From assembly GCF_026340305.1 (NCBI RefSeq), contig NZ_JAPEPI010000005.1, positions 62,001 through 126,000 of the forward strand: a DNA stretch of 64,000 bases, read 5' to 3'. This document shows positions 45,548 to 53,939 of the stretch, piece by piece. The translations under genes and the position numbers were made by a program. Numbering within the stretch: position 1 is the stretch's first letter; the number at the start of each line of letters is the position of its first letter. The notes under the pieces were generated by a model. That model searched no databases and was not told the origin of the DNA. It saw nothing but the letters and a program-made list of their open reading frames with translations. This DNA comes from Streptomyces sp. NBC_01381 (lineage in GTDB: Bacteria; Actinomycetota; Actinomycetes; Streptomycetales; Streptomycetaceae).

Positions 45548-48148
45548 CGCCTCGACAGACCTGCTCTCGGTGAAGGGCAGGAAGGGGGCGGCCGAGGTGG
45601 CCGCTGACACGGCCAGCAGGACGCCGGCCGTGCCCGTGGCCAGGTCCATCGAGAGCCGCAGATTCTTCACTCCGGGGAAGGCCGCCTCCCCGTGGTAGGG
45701 GATGGCATGCCAGTGCAGGCGCTGGAGGTGCCGCTCGGTCAGGGAGCGCGGGTTCGGGCCGCTCTCCTGCGCGCCGATGCGGGCCACGGTGGCGAGCAGT
45801 CCCGCGCGCCCTCGGAACAGCGAGGACTGGACGACATACTCGGGGGAGCACGCGCGTACCAGTTGGGGCAGGCTCTCGGCGAGGCGGGCGTCCGCGTGGT
45901 GCTGCAGGACCTCGTGGGCGACCAGGGCGATGCCCGCACTGCCCGTGTCGAGGTAGCCGAGGGTGCGCACGCCGGGCTCCTCGTACTGCAGGGAGCCGTC
46001 AGACTGGGTCACCAAGGAGTCCAGGTCGAGACGGAGCGCCCGCACGGCAAGGTCCAAGTACCGCTCGTCGCCGTCGTATTGGTGGCGGCGCAGCATCAGC
46101 AGGGCGGCTCCCGACCAGCCGTGCAGCAGCCCGGCCTCATGCCGCTCGCCGGAGCGCGTGGCGGAGCCGATGGCGGCGGCGACCTGCTCGGTGAGGGCGG
46201 TGGCCCGTTCCAGATAGGCGGCCAGGGCGTGCCGTTCGCCCAGGTGCTGCAGGTTCAGGGCGATGCCGCTCAGCCCCGAGTGCAGGCCTGGAGCCCCTGG
46301 CAACTCGGCGTCCAGGACGTGCCGTTCCATCAGGTCCAGGGCCGTGTCCGAGTAGCCGAGCTCGTCGAGGGCGTAGGCGATGCCGGAGGCGCCCTCGTAG
46401 AAGCCGGGGCCCGGTTCGCGCAATGTCCGCGCACCGTCCACCAGCCACTGCTCGAAGTGCGGGAAGCGGCCCTGCCCCGAGGCGGCCAGGGCCCACAGGA
46501 CACCGGCGGCGCCATGGGCGAATCCGTGTCCGCCGGCCTCCGTGGCGAACTGCTCGGGATCTCCAGGAAAGAGCCGGTCTGTCCGATCGGGAGTGGCCGA
46601 GCGCACGATGGCCCGCGCCATGGAGGAACAGACCGGCTCCCAGTCAGTGACCTTCTCATCCAGTGGTACGCGCAGCGGTCCCGCACAGGCCGCGGGGAGG
46701 TCGATGCGTTCGTGTGCAACGTCGAGCTCGGACAGGATGTCGGCGCCCCAGCCGGGCGGAACAGGGAAACCGTCCTCGATGATGCGGACCAGTTCCTGGG
46801 TCTTGGCGTGGGTGAGCCGGGTCAGGGAATTGAGCAGGACGAAGGCCCCGATGCGCACTGCCGCCAGGCCGTGCCAGTCGATATCCGCGCCGCGCTTGCC
46901 GCGGCTGGCGAACCCGGTTGCGCCGAGACCGGGCTGATAGGCGCGCTCGGTGATGTCACGGGCGAACTCGAAGTCGATCAGGCGCACGGAGTCGTCGTCC
47001 TGGACCATCACGTTGCCCGGGTGGAGGTCGCCGAAGACGACGCCGGCCGCGTGGAGTTCCTCGACGGCCTTCGCCACGGCGTCGCACACGCGCAGCGCGC
47101 GCTCGGTGAAGCGCTTCAGGCTGTCCGCGTCGGGCGGCGCGGTGGGGTTCTCGCGCAGCAGCCAGGGGCTGTTGCACGCCGTCCATTCCGTCAGGGGCTG
47201 GCCGGCGACGAAGTCCTGCGCCAGGAAGTGGTGTCCGCTGATGACGAAGTAGTCGAGGCATTGCGGGACGCAGGACACGCCCTGCAGGCGGGTCAGGGCC
47301 CAGTGTTCGCGTTGCAGGCGGCGTACGGCGTCTTCTTGGTGGCGGTCGAGTCCCGCGTGCGGTCGCGCCTCCTTGAGCACCACGGTGCGTCCGTCCGTGG
47401 TGCGCTCGGCCTCGTACACGCCGCCGCCGTTGGAGAAGTGCAGAGCCCTGCGCACCCGGTAGGGGTGCTCGCCCCCGCCCCCCTTGCGGGCGGCCAGTTG
47501 TGCTTCCAGGAAGGGGGGCAGGCGCGCCCAGGACGGCGGGGCGAAGACGGGTCCCCTGCGGTCGGGCTCCAGTCTTCCGTCGGGGGCGCGGTAGGCCTTC
47601 ACCTGCCGGCCGGTCACATCGAGGCAGTGCATGTCACGGAACGCGCCGTAGCGGACGTAGAGCGGTCCCTGCTCCCAGCGCAGATCGCTGAGGATGTACG
47701 GCCCCTCTGCTCCTTCGAGTTGCCCGCCGAGGTCTTCCAGCAGACGCCGGAGCTCGTCTTCGTCCTGCGGGTAGACGGTCATCATCTTGCCGCTGGCGCC
47801 ACGGGGGGCGTACTTGAAGTTGAGCGCGAGATGGGTGTTGCGGCTGCCCAGGTACTTGAACGCGATGCCGTGCGCCACGCAGTAGTCCCAGACGGTTTCC
47901 GCGAGCCGGTCGGCGTTGTCCAGCGTTGCCGAGACGTGCACCTTCCAGCCCTGCTCGGGCATGACATGACGGTCTGGCCGCATGACCACCCAGAAGCCGC
48001 GGTCGTCTCGCGACCAGCCCTGTGGCACGGCCCGCTCGGCGAGGGCCGGGCGGGCGTCGGGTAAGTATCCGCGGCCTTCGCGCCAGCGCGCCACGTCGTC
48101 GTAGAAGACCGGGTCGGCAAGACAGTAGAGCTGCTGGAACTCGAACAC
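45545..48148 (-). CDS. lanKC: Class III lanthipeptide synthetase LanKC
   Basis: 867 residues, from a GTG. Three parts in order: an N-terminal lyase domain (1-220); a Ser/Thr kinase-like domain with VVLKEARPHAG, GDLHPGNVMV (catalytic loop) and LIDFEFA (DFG-like); and a LanC-like cyclase domain (about 550-850) with GLLHGWSGAALL and RGRAGLL. The Cys-Cys-His zinc ligands of class I/II/IV cyclases are absent, which defines class III. It should phosphorylate and eliminate the two core Ser and form labionin-type rings. It follows the decarboxylase gene by 54 bp, and the precursor with its ILELQ leader lies 2.1 kb downstream. Confidence 0.95.
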   Translation of the reverse strand: MFEFQQLYCLADPVFYDDVARWREGRGYLPDARPALAERAVPQGWSRDDRGFWVVMRPDRHVMPEQGWKVHVSATLDNADRLAETVWDYCVAHGIAFKYLGSRNTHLALNFKYAPRGASGKMMTVYPQDEDELRRLLEDLGGQLEGAEGPYILSDLRWEQGPLYVRYGAFRDMHCLDVTGRQVKAYRAPDGRLEPDRRGPVFAPPSWARLPPFLEAQLAARKGGGGEHPYRVRRALHFSNGGGVYEAERTTDGRTVVLKEARPHAGLDRHQEDAVRRLQREHWALTRLQGVSCVPQCLDYFVISGHHFLAQDFVAGQPLTEWTACNSPWLLRENPTAPPDADSLKRFTERALRVCDAVAKAVEELHAAGVVFGDLHPGNVMVQDDDSVRLIDFEFARDITERAYQPGLGATGFASRGKRGADIDWHGLAAVRIGAFVLLNSLTRLTHAKTQELVRIIEDGFPVPPGWGADILSELDVAHERIDLPAACAGPLRVPLDEKVTDWEPVCSSMARAIVRSATPDRTDRLFPGDPEQFATEAGGHGFAHGAAGVLWALAASGQGRFPHFEQWLVDGARTLREPGPGFYEGASGIAYALDELGYSDTALDLMERHVLDAELPGAPGLHSGLSGIALNLQHLGERHALAAYLERATALTEQVAAAIGSATRSGERHEAGLLHGWSGAALLMLRRHQYDGDERYLDLAVRALRLDLDSLVTQSDGSLQYEEPGVRTLGYLDTGSAGIALVAHEVLQHHADARLAESLPQLVRACSPEYVVQSSLFRGRAGLLATVARIGAQESGPNPRSLTERHLQRLHWHAIPYHGEAAFPGVKNLRLSMDLATGTAGVLLAVSAATSAAPFLPFTESRSVEA

Positions 48149-48202
48149 AGGAAACCATCCGGGGTCGGGGGCCGATACGGTGCGGCAGAGGTCCCGTGCC
48201 GC

Positions 48203-48886
48203 TCAGGTCGTAGCTGGCGCGTCAGCCCTGACGGGCTCGCGGGCGGTGGCCGGCTCGGCGGGTGCGGCCATGGCCTGCCGCTGCTGTTCCAGGAGCCTGA
48301 GCACGGCCCAGAGCGGGGGTGCCATGAGGACCTTGTCCCCGCTGGTGGAGCTGCGGCCCGGCTGTCCTGGGGCGACGCTGGTGTTGGGCCGCTCGCCCAG
48401 GCGGCGCAGGTTGTCCTGCAGGGCAGGGTTGAGTTCCGCGTGGGGCGGCAGCGAGGGGGCTATGACCACGGGGGCGCGGGTGCACTGCAGCGCCATGAGG
48501 ACGGGAGTGTTGGCGGCTCCCGCGGCCATCCGGGAGATGAAGTCCATGCCTGCGGGGTAGACAGCGACGGCATCCGGCCAGTCGGCGAGGCGTACGTGCA
48601 GGGCGCTGGTCTCCGGCTGGTCCGGCCACACGTCCGCGATGACTTCGCGGCTGCCCATGACAGTGAGCCCCTCGCGGCTCACGAAGCGCTCAGCGCTGCG
48701 CGTGAGGGCCAACTGGACATCCAGATCGGGGTAGTTCACATGCAGCCAGTTCATCCAGAACGGAAGATGCATCACGGCCAGAGCGCCCGTTCCCACGATC
48801 AGCAGCCGCTCGGCCCCCAGGGCGGGTGCGGGCTTCTTGGCTGAAGCGCCGGGTGCGGCCTTGGCGGAGGTGCCGTCGGACGACAT
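48203..48886 (-). CDS. HFCD flavoprotein, peptidyl-cysteine decarboxylase
   Basis: 227 residues from an ATG with GAGAGGG 6 nt upstream. The LLIVGTGALAVMHLPFWMNW segment carries the conserved His of the HFCD family. PAGMDFISRMAAGAANTP fits the substrate/FMN-binding region, followed by PVVIAPSLPP. EpiD/MrsD-like and lipolanthine enzymes decarboxylate the C-terminal Cys to an enethiol that is captured as AviCys or avionin. Both precursor-like genes here end in Cys. It opens the two-gene operon with LanKC. Confidence 0.93.
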   Translation of the reverse strand: MSSDGTSAKAAPGASAKKPAPALGAERLLIVGTGALAVMHLPFWMNWLHVNYPDLDVQLALTRSAERFVSREGLTVMGSREVIADVWPDQPETSALHVRLADWPDAVAVYPAGMDFISRMAAGAANTPVLMALQCTRAPVVIAPSLPPHAELNPALQDNLRRLGERPNTSVAPGQPGRSSTSGDKVLMAPPLWAVLRLLEQQRQAMAAPAEPATAREPVRADAPATT

Positions 48887-49008
48887 AGAGTCCCTCTCTC
48901 AGCGGCGAAGGAGACGCTTGTGAGCGGAGGCGATGCCACCCGGCCTTCGACTCATGAGCGAACTGAAGGGATGACGATTGATACATCAGAAGAGCTGGCG
49001 ACAGTGGG

Positions 49009-49038
49009 AGGCTAGGTCGGCCCCCTCGGAGCTGTCAA
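49009..49038 (-). promoter_or_regulatory. Candidate promoter of the decarboxylase-LanKC operon
   Basis: On the minus strand TTGACA (49038-49033), an 18-bp spacer and TAGCCT (49014-49009) match a housekeeping-type promoter, 123 bp upstream of the HFCD start. A cacac-ca-gtgtg palindrome lies near 49070, between this promoter and the divergent XRE gene, so the XRE protein could act here. Confidence 0.6.
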
Positions 49039-49120
49039 CTGGTGTGCATTTCAACTCCTCCAGGCATCCACACCAGTGTGCTGCTACGATGGCGGTGCTC
49101 GTCGCGAGGGAGGGGTAGCC

Positions 49121-49552
49121 ATGCCCGATGCCACCGCTTCGCCGAAGCGCACCCTCGCCGACAAGCTCAATCACCTGTTCCGCACCGTGGTTCCGGCGGG
49201 ACGCGAGCCGTACAGCACAGAAGAGGCTGCACAGGCGATCACTGCGACCGGGGTCTCGATTTCCGGAAGTTACATCTGGCTGTTGCGCAAGGGGCAGCGG
49301 GACAACCCGACCCTGCGCCATCTGGAAGCGCTGGCGAAATTCTTCGGCGTCCCGCCGGCGTACTTCTTCGACGATGAGACATCCCGAAGCGTCGACGAGG
49401 AACTCGCGCTCCTCGTCGCGCTGCGTGGTGCCGGAGTACAAGACGTGGCCCTGCGCGCGGCAGGTCTCTCCCCCGAGAGCCTGAGCTCGATCGCTGAGGT
49501 GATCAAGCGGGTGCGCGAGCTGGAGGGCCTGTCCACCGACCCCTCGCTCTAG
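49121..49552 (+). CDS. XRE-family transcriptional regulator, copy 1
   Basis: 143 residues from an ATG with GGAGGGGT upstream. The N-terminal helix-turn-helix includes GVSISGSYIWLLRKGQRDNP and FFGVPPAYFFDD, as in actinobacterial single-HTH regulators. The C-terminal half is helical (VALRAAGLSPESLSSIAEVI). It is divergent from the HFCD-LanKC operon across 234 bp and is close to the XRE at 50963-51484. A regulator of the lanthipeptide operon is the simplest reading, and ImmA-type peptidases encoded nearby could remove it. Confidence 0.92.
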   Translation: MPDATASPKRTLADKLNHLFRTVVPAGREPYSTEEAAQAITATGVSISGSYIWLLRKGQRDNPTLRHLEALAKFFGVPPAYFFDDETSRSVDEELALLVALRGAGVQDVALRAAGLSPESLSSIAEVIKRVRELEGLSTDPSL

Positions 49553-49615
49553 CGTGCACCGGAGACCAGAGGCGCAAGTAGCCGGCGTCTTTCTCTCTCG
49601 CGGGGCCTTGCGCTG

Positions 49616-49806
49616 TTGAAGTCGTCTTGTCTGCTGCGGAGCCGGCCGAGCTGACACGGTGGGCGAGGCGGGCGAAGAGCGGGCAGCACCTGGCCCTCCG
49701 CGCGAAGATCGTGCTGCGGTGTGCCGAGGGCGGAACGAACAAGCGGGCCGCCGCCGAACGCGGGGTCAGCCAGCAGCCGGTGAACCTGGCGCTCCCCGGT
49801 CACTGA
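49616..49806 (+). pseudogene. IS630-type transposase fragment (N-terminus)
   Basis: One frame reads LSAAEPAELTRWARRAKSGQ, then LALRAKIVLRCAEGGTNKRA and GVSQQPVNLALPGH before a stop, the N-terminal helix-turn-helix of an IS630 transposase. The catalytic part is absent. Confidence 0.7.
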
Positions 49807-49840
49807 CCTTGCTGCCGCGATGCCGTAGAGGGGCTGACAG

Positions 49841-50745
49841 GTGTTGGTTGCCGTTCGCGAGCGCATCCGCACGCGGGCGGCCGAGTTGTTCGCCTCCGGA
49901 CAGGACGACACGCAGGTGGCGAAGCAACTCCGCGTCAGTGTCCGCTCGGTGCGGCGCTGGCGCAGGACCTGGCGGGACGGCGGGGACCAGAGCCTGCGTT
50001 CCAAGGGGCCGGCTCGGGGCCAGCAGCCCGCCCCAAGCTGAGCGAGGCCCGATTCGCCGCCCTGGAGGCGGAGTTGGCCAAAGGGCCGGTTGCCCACGGC
50101 TGGAAGGACCGGACGTGGACTTTGGCCCGGACCAAGACGCTCATCGGGCGCCGGTTCCACCAGACCCTCACCCTGTCGGCCATCGCGCAGATGTTGCACC
50201 GCCACGGGTTCAGCCGCCAATGGCCGGCACGGCGGGCGCTGGATCGCGATGAGGACGTGGTCACCGGCTGGGTGAAGGACACGAGGCCGCAGGCGGAAGC
50301 GCCGCGGCGGCGCTCGAGGGCTGGATCGCCTTTGAGGACGAGGCCGGTTTCTCGATGACGCCGCCCACCACCCGCACCTGGGCCAAACGCGGCCACACAC
50401 CGGTGATCCAGGTGCGTGGCCGGTCCCAGCGGCGCATCTCCATCGCCGCACTGGCCTGCTACCAGCACGGCGCATGCTCCCGCCTGCTCTACCGGCCCCA
50501 GCGCCGCGGCGACCGCAAGGAAGCCAGGCGCCGCGGCTTCACCCGGACCGATGACCGCGATCTGCTGATCGCAGCCCACCGGCTGCTCGGCGGCCCACGC
50601 GTACTGACCTGGGACGACTTCAACGTCCATGAGGACGCCCGCATGCGGGCCTTCACCGACCCCGACCGCCTCGCGCGAACTGCGGCACTCCTCAAGGACA
50701 CACTGTTCACGGGAGACGGCCGACGTGGCCTTCGGCGATGAAGAA
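49841..50745 (+). pseudogene. Frameshifted IS630-type transposase
   Basis: Consecutive pieces lie in three frames. The N-terminal helix-turn-helix (RIRTRAAELFASGQDDTQVA, 49841-50041) is followed by a middle part (GPVAHGWKDRTWTLARTKTL, about 50040-50300). The catalytic part (IAFEDEAGFSMTPPTTRTW, then LTWDDFNVHEDARM) runs to about 50741. Two frame breaks make it non-functional unless programmed shifts occur. It separates the two XRE paralogs. Confidence 0.8.
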
Positions 50746-50962
50746 GCCGCCCCGCCACCAGCCCGGCGCCGGGGCAGAGGCGACCATGCACTCACGTTCT
50801 TCGACTCATGATGGAACTCAAAGGCGGTTTCCCTTACGCTAGTTGAGTGACTGGCGGTGACGGACACCACTGCCGGCGTATGCGCGCCGTCAACTGATGC
50901 AAGCGTCACCGCGGTTGCCCGTCGCACCGGAGCGCAGCTCACAGGCCAGAACGGAGACGGCT

Positions 50963-51484
50963 ATGGACAGCGAACACGGTCCGGCGGGGCACACGCTGGC
51001 CAGCAAGCTCGAGCACTTGTTCCGGACAGTCGTCCCACCCGGACGCGGGCCGTACGGCACAGAGGAAGTAGCCCAGGCCATCACGGCAAGCGGAGTATCG
51101 ATCTCCAGCAGCTATGTCTGGCTGCTACGCAAAGGCCAGCGGGACAACCCTACAATGCGGCATTTGCAGGGGATAGCGGACTTTTTCGGAGTGCCTGCGG
51201 CGTATTTCTTCGATGAGCAGGTGGCAGCGGACGTCAGCGCAGACCTGGGGCTGCTCGTCGCACTGAAGGACACAGGCGTGCAGAGCGTCGCATTACGAGC
51301 AGCCGGCCTGTCATCCAAGAGTTTGCACTCGATCAGCGAAGTGATCGAGCGAGTCCGCGAACTGGAGGGGCTGCCCCAGGACGCGCCAGATCGCTGTCTC
51401 ACAAACAGGGAAACACAAGACAGGAAGCGATCACCCTCATCTGGCGACACGGCGCCCGATGAGAGAAATGGGGAGGATGCGTGA
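50963..51484 (+). CDS. XRE-family transcriptional regulator, copy 2
   Basis: 173 residues from an ATG with GGAGACGG upstream. The helix-turn-helix GVSISSSYVWLLRKGQRDNP and FFGVPAAYFFDE are nearly the same as in copy 1; a longer hydrophilic C-terminus is added. Its stop overlaps the ImmA-like start (GTGA), the arrangement of ImmR/ImmA-type repressor-protease pairs, so cleavage by the next protein is a reasonable hypothesis. The upstream regions of both XRE genes share gtcaactgRtg. Confidence 0.9.
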   Translation: MDSEHGPAGHTLASKLEHLFRTVVPPGRGPYGTEEVAQAITASGVSISSSYVWLLRKGQRDNPTMRHLQGIADFFGVPAAYFFDEQVAADVSADLGLLVALKDTGVQSVALRAAGLSSKSLHSISEVIERVRELEGLPQDAPDRCLTNRETQDRKRSPSSGDTAPDERNGEDA

Positions 51485-52017
51485 GCCTGTATGGCTTGCA
51501 CCGCCGGTGCAAGGCTCTCATCCGCAGCCTGGATATACCGAGCCCGTTCGACGTGCATGCTCTGTGCCAAAACATCGCGCAACAGCAGGGCCGCCCAATC
51601 CAATTGAAGGCTCTCGCGATGCCCGCAGGCAGCCCTTGCGGGCTGTGGGTGTCCACGGCCACCAATTACTACATCTTCTATGAGAAACAGGCCAGTCCAT
51701 TCCACCAGGAACACATCATCGTCCATGAGCTCGGCCATCTTCTGTGCGGCCACACCACTGCGGCAGTTATGACCGACGAGACGTCACGCCTGCTCATGCC
51801 AACCCTGAACCCGAACATGGTCGAAAGAATTCTGCAGCGCACCCACTACAGCACCCCGGAAGAAAAAGAGGCAGAAATGATCGCCTCACTGATTCTCCAG
51901 GGTGCCGAACGGGCTCCGGCAGGGCTGAATCGTCCTACACCAGAAGCCGACGAGACCATCAGAAGGGTGCGGCGCTTGCTGGTACACCGTCATGAGCGCC
52001 ACCCACGAATCCGATAA
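51481..52017 (+). CDS. ImmA/IrrE-type metallopeptidase
   Basis: 178 residues from a GTG that overlaps the XRE stop. HIIVHELGHLLCGH is the zinc-binding HExxH motif, and EEKEAEMIASLIL gives the third-ligand helix. The sequence CGLWVSTATNYYIFYE before it is shared with the paralogs. Family members sense a signal and cleave their XRE partner; the overlap with the XRE gene supports that pairing. Confidence 0.9.
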   Translation: MSLYGLHRRCKALIRSLDIPSPFDVHALCQNIAQQQGRPIQLKALAMPAGSPCGLWVSTATNYYIFYEKQASPFHQEHIIVHELGHLLCGHTTAAVMTDETSRLLMPTLNPNMVERILQRTHYSTPEEKEAEMIASLILQGAERAPAGLNRPTPEADETIRRVRRLLVHRHERHPRIR

Positions 52018-52084
52018 CGCATCCCATATGCGCCCCGACGATCTTCCATCATGAAATCAGTAAGGGAGCGAGTGGCGGTAGACC

Positions 52085-52654
52085 ATGGCTAAATCCTCCA
52101 GACATGTTCACCAGGCACAGCGTAAACGGTCGGCACAGCTGCTGGAGATCTGCCGGAAAAGACTGGCGAGCCTGGAGCTTCCAGAGACGCCTGACATCCG
52201 GATGCTGTGCGAACACCTCGGTCGGCAACGGGGGCGCCCGATCCATCTCATCCCCGCGGCAATGCAGGCGCCCGATCCCTGCGGACTGTGGATAGCCGCC
52301 AACAATGCCGACTACATCGTTTACGAGGCCAACACCAGCAAACTTCACCAGGAGCACATCATCGCCCACGAACTGGCACACATGATTTGCTGCCATCGCG
52401 GCACCGGCGAACTCGACGAGGCCACCATGAACCAGCTGTTCCCAGGCCTCGGTCCAGAGCTGCTGCGCGATATATTCCGCCGTACCACCTACTCCGATGT
52501 ACAGGAGGAAGAGGCCGAGATCACGGCCTCGCTGATCCTTGGGCGAGCCGATCGCTGCCCGCCCGAACGCACCTGGACAGTACCCCCCGGGGCCGTCGGG
52601 ACCGCCGCACGGATTGAGCGCTCACTGAAGAACTCCCCGACCAGAGCATCATGA
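52085..52654 (+). CDS. Second ImmA/IrrE-type metallopeptidase
   Basis: 189 residues. HIIAHELAHMICCH is the HExxH site, with EEEAEITASLIL downstream. CGLWIAANNADYIVYEANTS is closest in form to the protein at 22152-22682. It follows the first ImmA gene by 67 bp and precedes the membrane protein by 39 bp, repeating the ImmA-membrane order seen at 20.97-22.68 kb. Confidence 0.9.
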   Translation: MAKSSRHVHQAQRKRSAQLLEICRKRLASLELPETPDIRMLCEHLGRQRGRPIHLIPAAMQAPDPCGLWIAANNADYIVYEANTSKLHQEHIIAHELAHMICCHRGTGELDEATMNQLFPGLGPELLRDIFRRTTYSDVQEEEAEITASLILGRADRCPPERTWTVPPGAVGTAARIERSLKNSPTRAS

Positions 52655-52693
52655 AGGCAACCCGGTTCCAACCTACCTGCCTTTGGAGCTGCT

Positions 52694-53911
52694 GTGACCG
52701 GAGCCAAGAGCATCGTCTTCCCTCTGCTCGCCGCCTTATGCTGGGCGGCGTTCTTCTACAAATGCCGCGGCCTGAAACCGGGGCGGCGCGACCCAGCGCT
52801 GCTCGCACTATTGGCCGCTTTCGCCTTAAAGGGCACGGCCTTCGCGCTCGCAACCCCCGAAATAGCTCGGGCCGTCGACCGGCAGTCAGGCATATCTGAC
52901 ATAGCAGCACTGGCCATACACCTCCTCGGCGGTGTGGTCTTCAGCACCGCAGTACTCCTCGTGCTCCTGTTCTGGGCACACGAACCCGAACGGGCATGGC
53001 CGAAAGCCAAGTGGCGAATTTCCATCGCCGTGATCATGATGGTGACCATGCTGTCGCTGTGGATCGTGGCCTCTTCCCAGGCGTCAGGGCGCTCAACGCA
53101 CTATCTTCTGCAGAACATTCACCGGCCCGTGGTAGCCGCATACTCGCTCCTCTACGTAGGAGCCTTGCTGGTAGCACTTTTCGAGATCGCTCGCCTGTGC
53201 TGGAGATACGCCAAAGTCGCGGGGGAACCATGGCTGCGCCGCGGCTTACGCCTCACCGCTGCGGGTGCACTGATCTATTCGATCAACTTTGTAAACCGAG
53301 CCTCGGCCACCGTCAGCGTACAATTCGATCTCCGCCCACTGGAGTGGGAAGTGTTGACCGTGCTAGGTGCAGGAATCGGCATGCCGCTCATAGTCGGTGG
53401 TCTCACCATGCCTTCCTGGGGCCCTCGCCTTTCGGCCCTGTATACCTGGTGGAACAATTACCGCGCCTACCGCAGCCTTGCGCCTTTATGGCTCGCGATG
53501 CATCAAGAACTACCCGAGATCGTTCTGCATCCCCCAACTTCGACCCTGCCCAATCTGAACTATCGCTTGTACCGTCGGGCCATCGAGATCCGCGACGGAC
53601 AGATCGCACTGCGCCCCTACATGAATCCTGAGACCGCCGTGCGGGCAGCCGAACTGGGCAGAGAAGCCGGATTAGTTGGCAATGAGCTACGGGCCGTGGT
53701 TGAAGCAGCCCAGCTGAAGGTGGCGCTCAAGGCCAAACTGGACGGAAGCTCCGTTCCAATCAATTCAAGCACCAGCAGCGACCATCCCGTTTCCTCCGAA
53801 CTCTATGGTGGCGACGATCTGGCCAGCGAGACTGTTTGGCTGTCACGGATCGCGCGGGCCTTCACACATTCACCGGTGGTCGCAGCATCGGTAAACGGTC
53901 GCTTCAGCTAG
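52694..53911 (+). CDS. Multi-pass membrane protein, MAB_1171c-like, copy 2
   Basis: 405 residues from a GTG. About seven transmembrane segments in the first 245 residues precede a cytoplasmic tail with LAPLWLAMHQELPEIVL and LYRRAIEIRDGQIALRPYM, as in the homolog at 20974-22164. The genes before it are ImmA-like in both places. It may be the sensor or exporter of the cassette; no biochemical role is established to my knowledge. Confidence 0.85.
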   Translation: MTGAKSIVFPLLAALCWAAFFYKCRGLKPGRRDPALLALLAAFALKGTAFALATPEIARAVDRQSGISDIAALAIHLLGGVVFSTAVLLVLLFWAHEPERAWPKAKWRISIAVIMMVTMLSLWIVASSQASGRSTHYLLQNIHRPVVAAYSLLYVGALLVALFEIARLCWRYAKVAGEPWLRRGLRLTAAGALIYSINFVNRASATVSVQFDLRPLEWEVLTVLGAGIGMPLIVGGLTMPSWGPRLSALYTWWNNYRAYRSLAPLWLAMHQELPEIVLHPPTSTLPNLNYRLYRRAIEIRDGQIALRPYMNPETAVRAAELGREAGLVGNELRAVVEAAQLKVALKAKLDGSSVPINSSTSSDHPVSSELYGGDDLASETVWLSRIARAFTHSPVVAASVNGRFS

Positions 53912-53939
53912 CGGCTACTTAATGAAGGGACACATCCGG

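Noticed and set aside
45692..48064. A 790-codon plus-strand frame opposite LanKC
   Set aside because: It is the antisense shadow of LanKC, with no domain or ribosome site.
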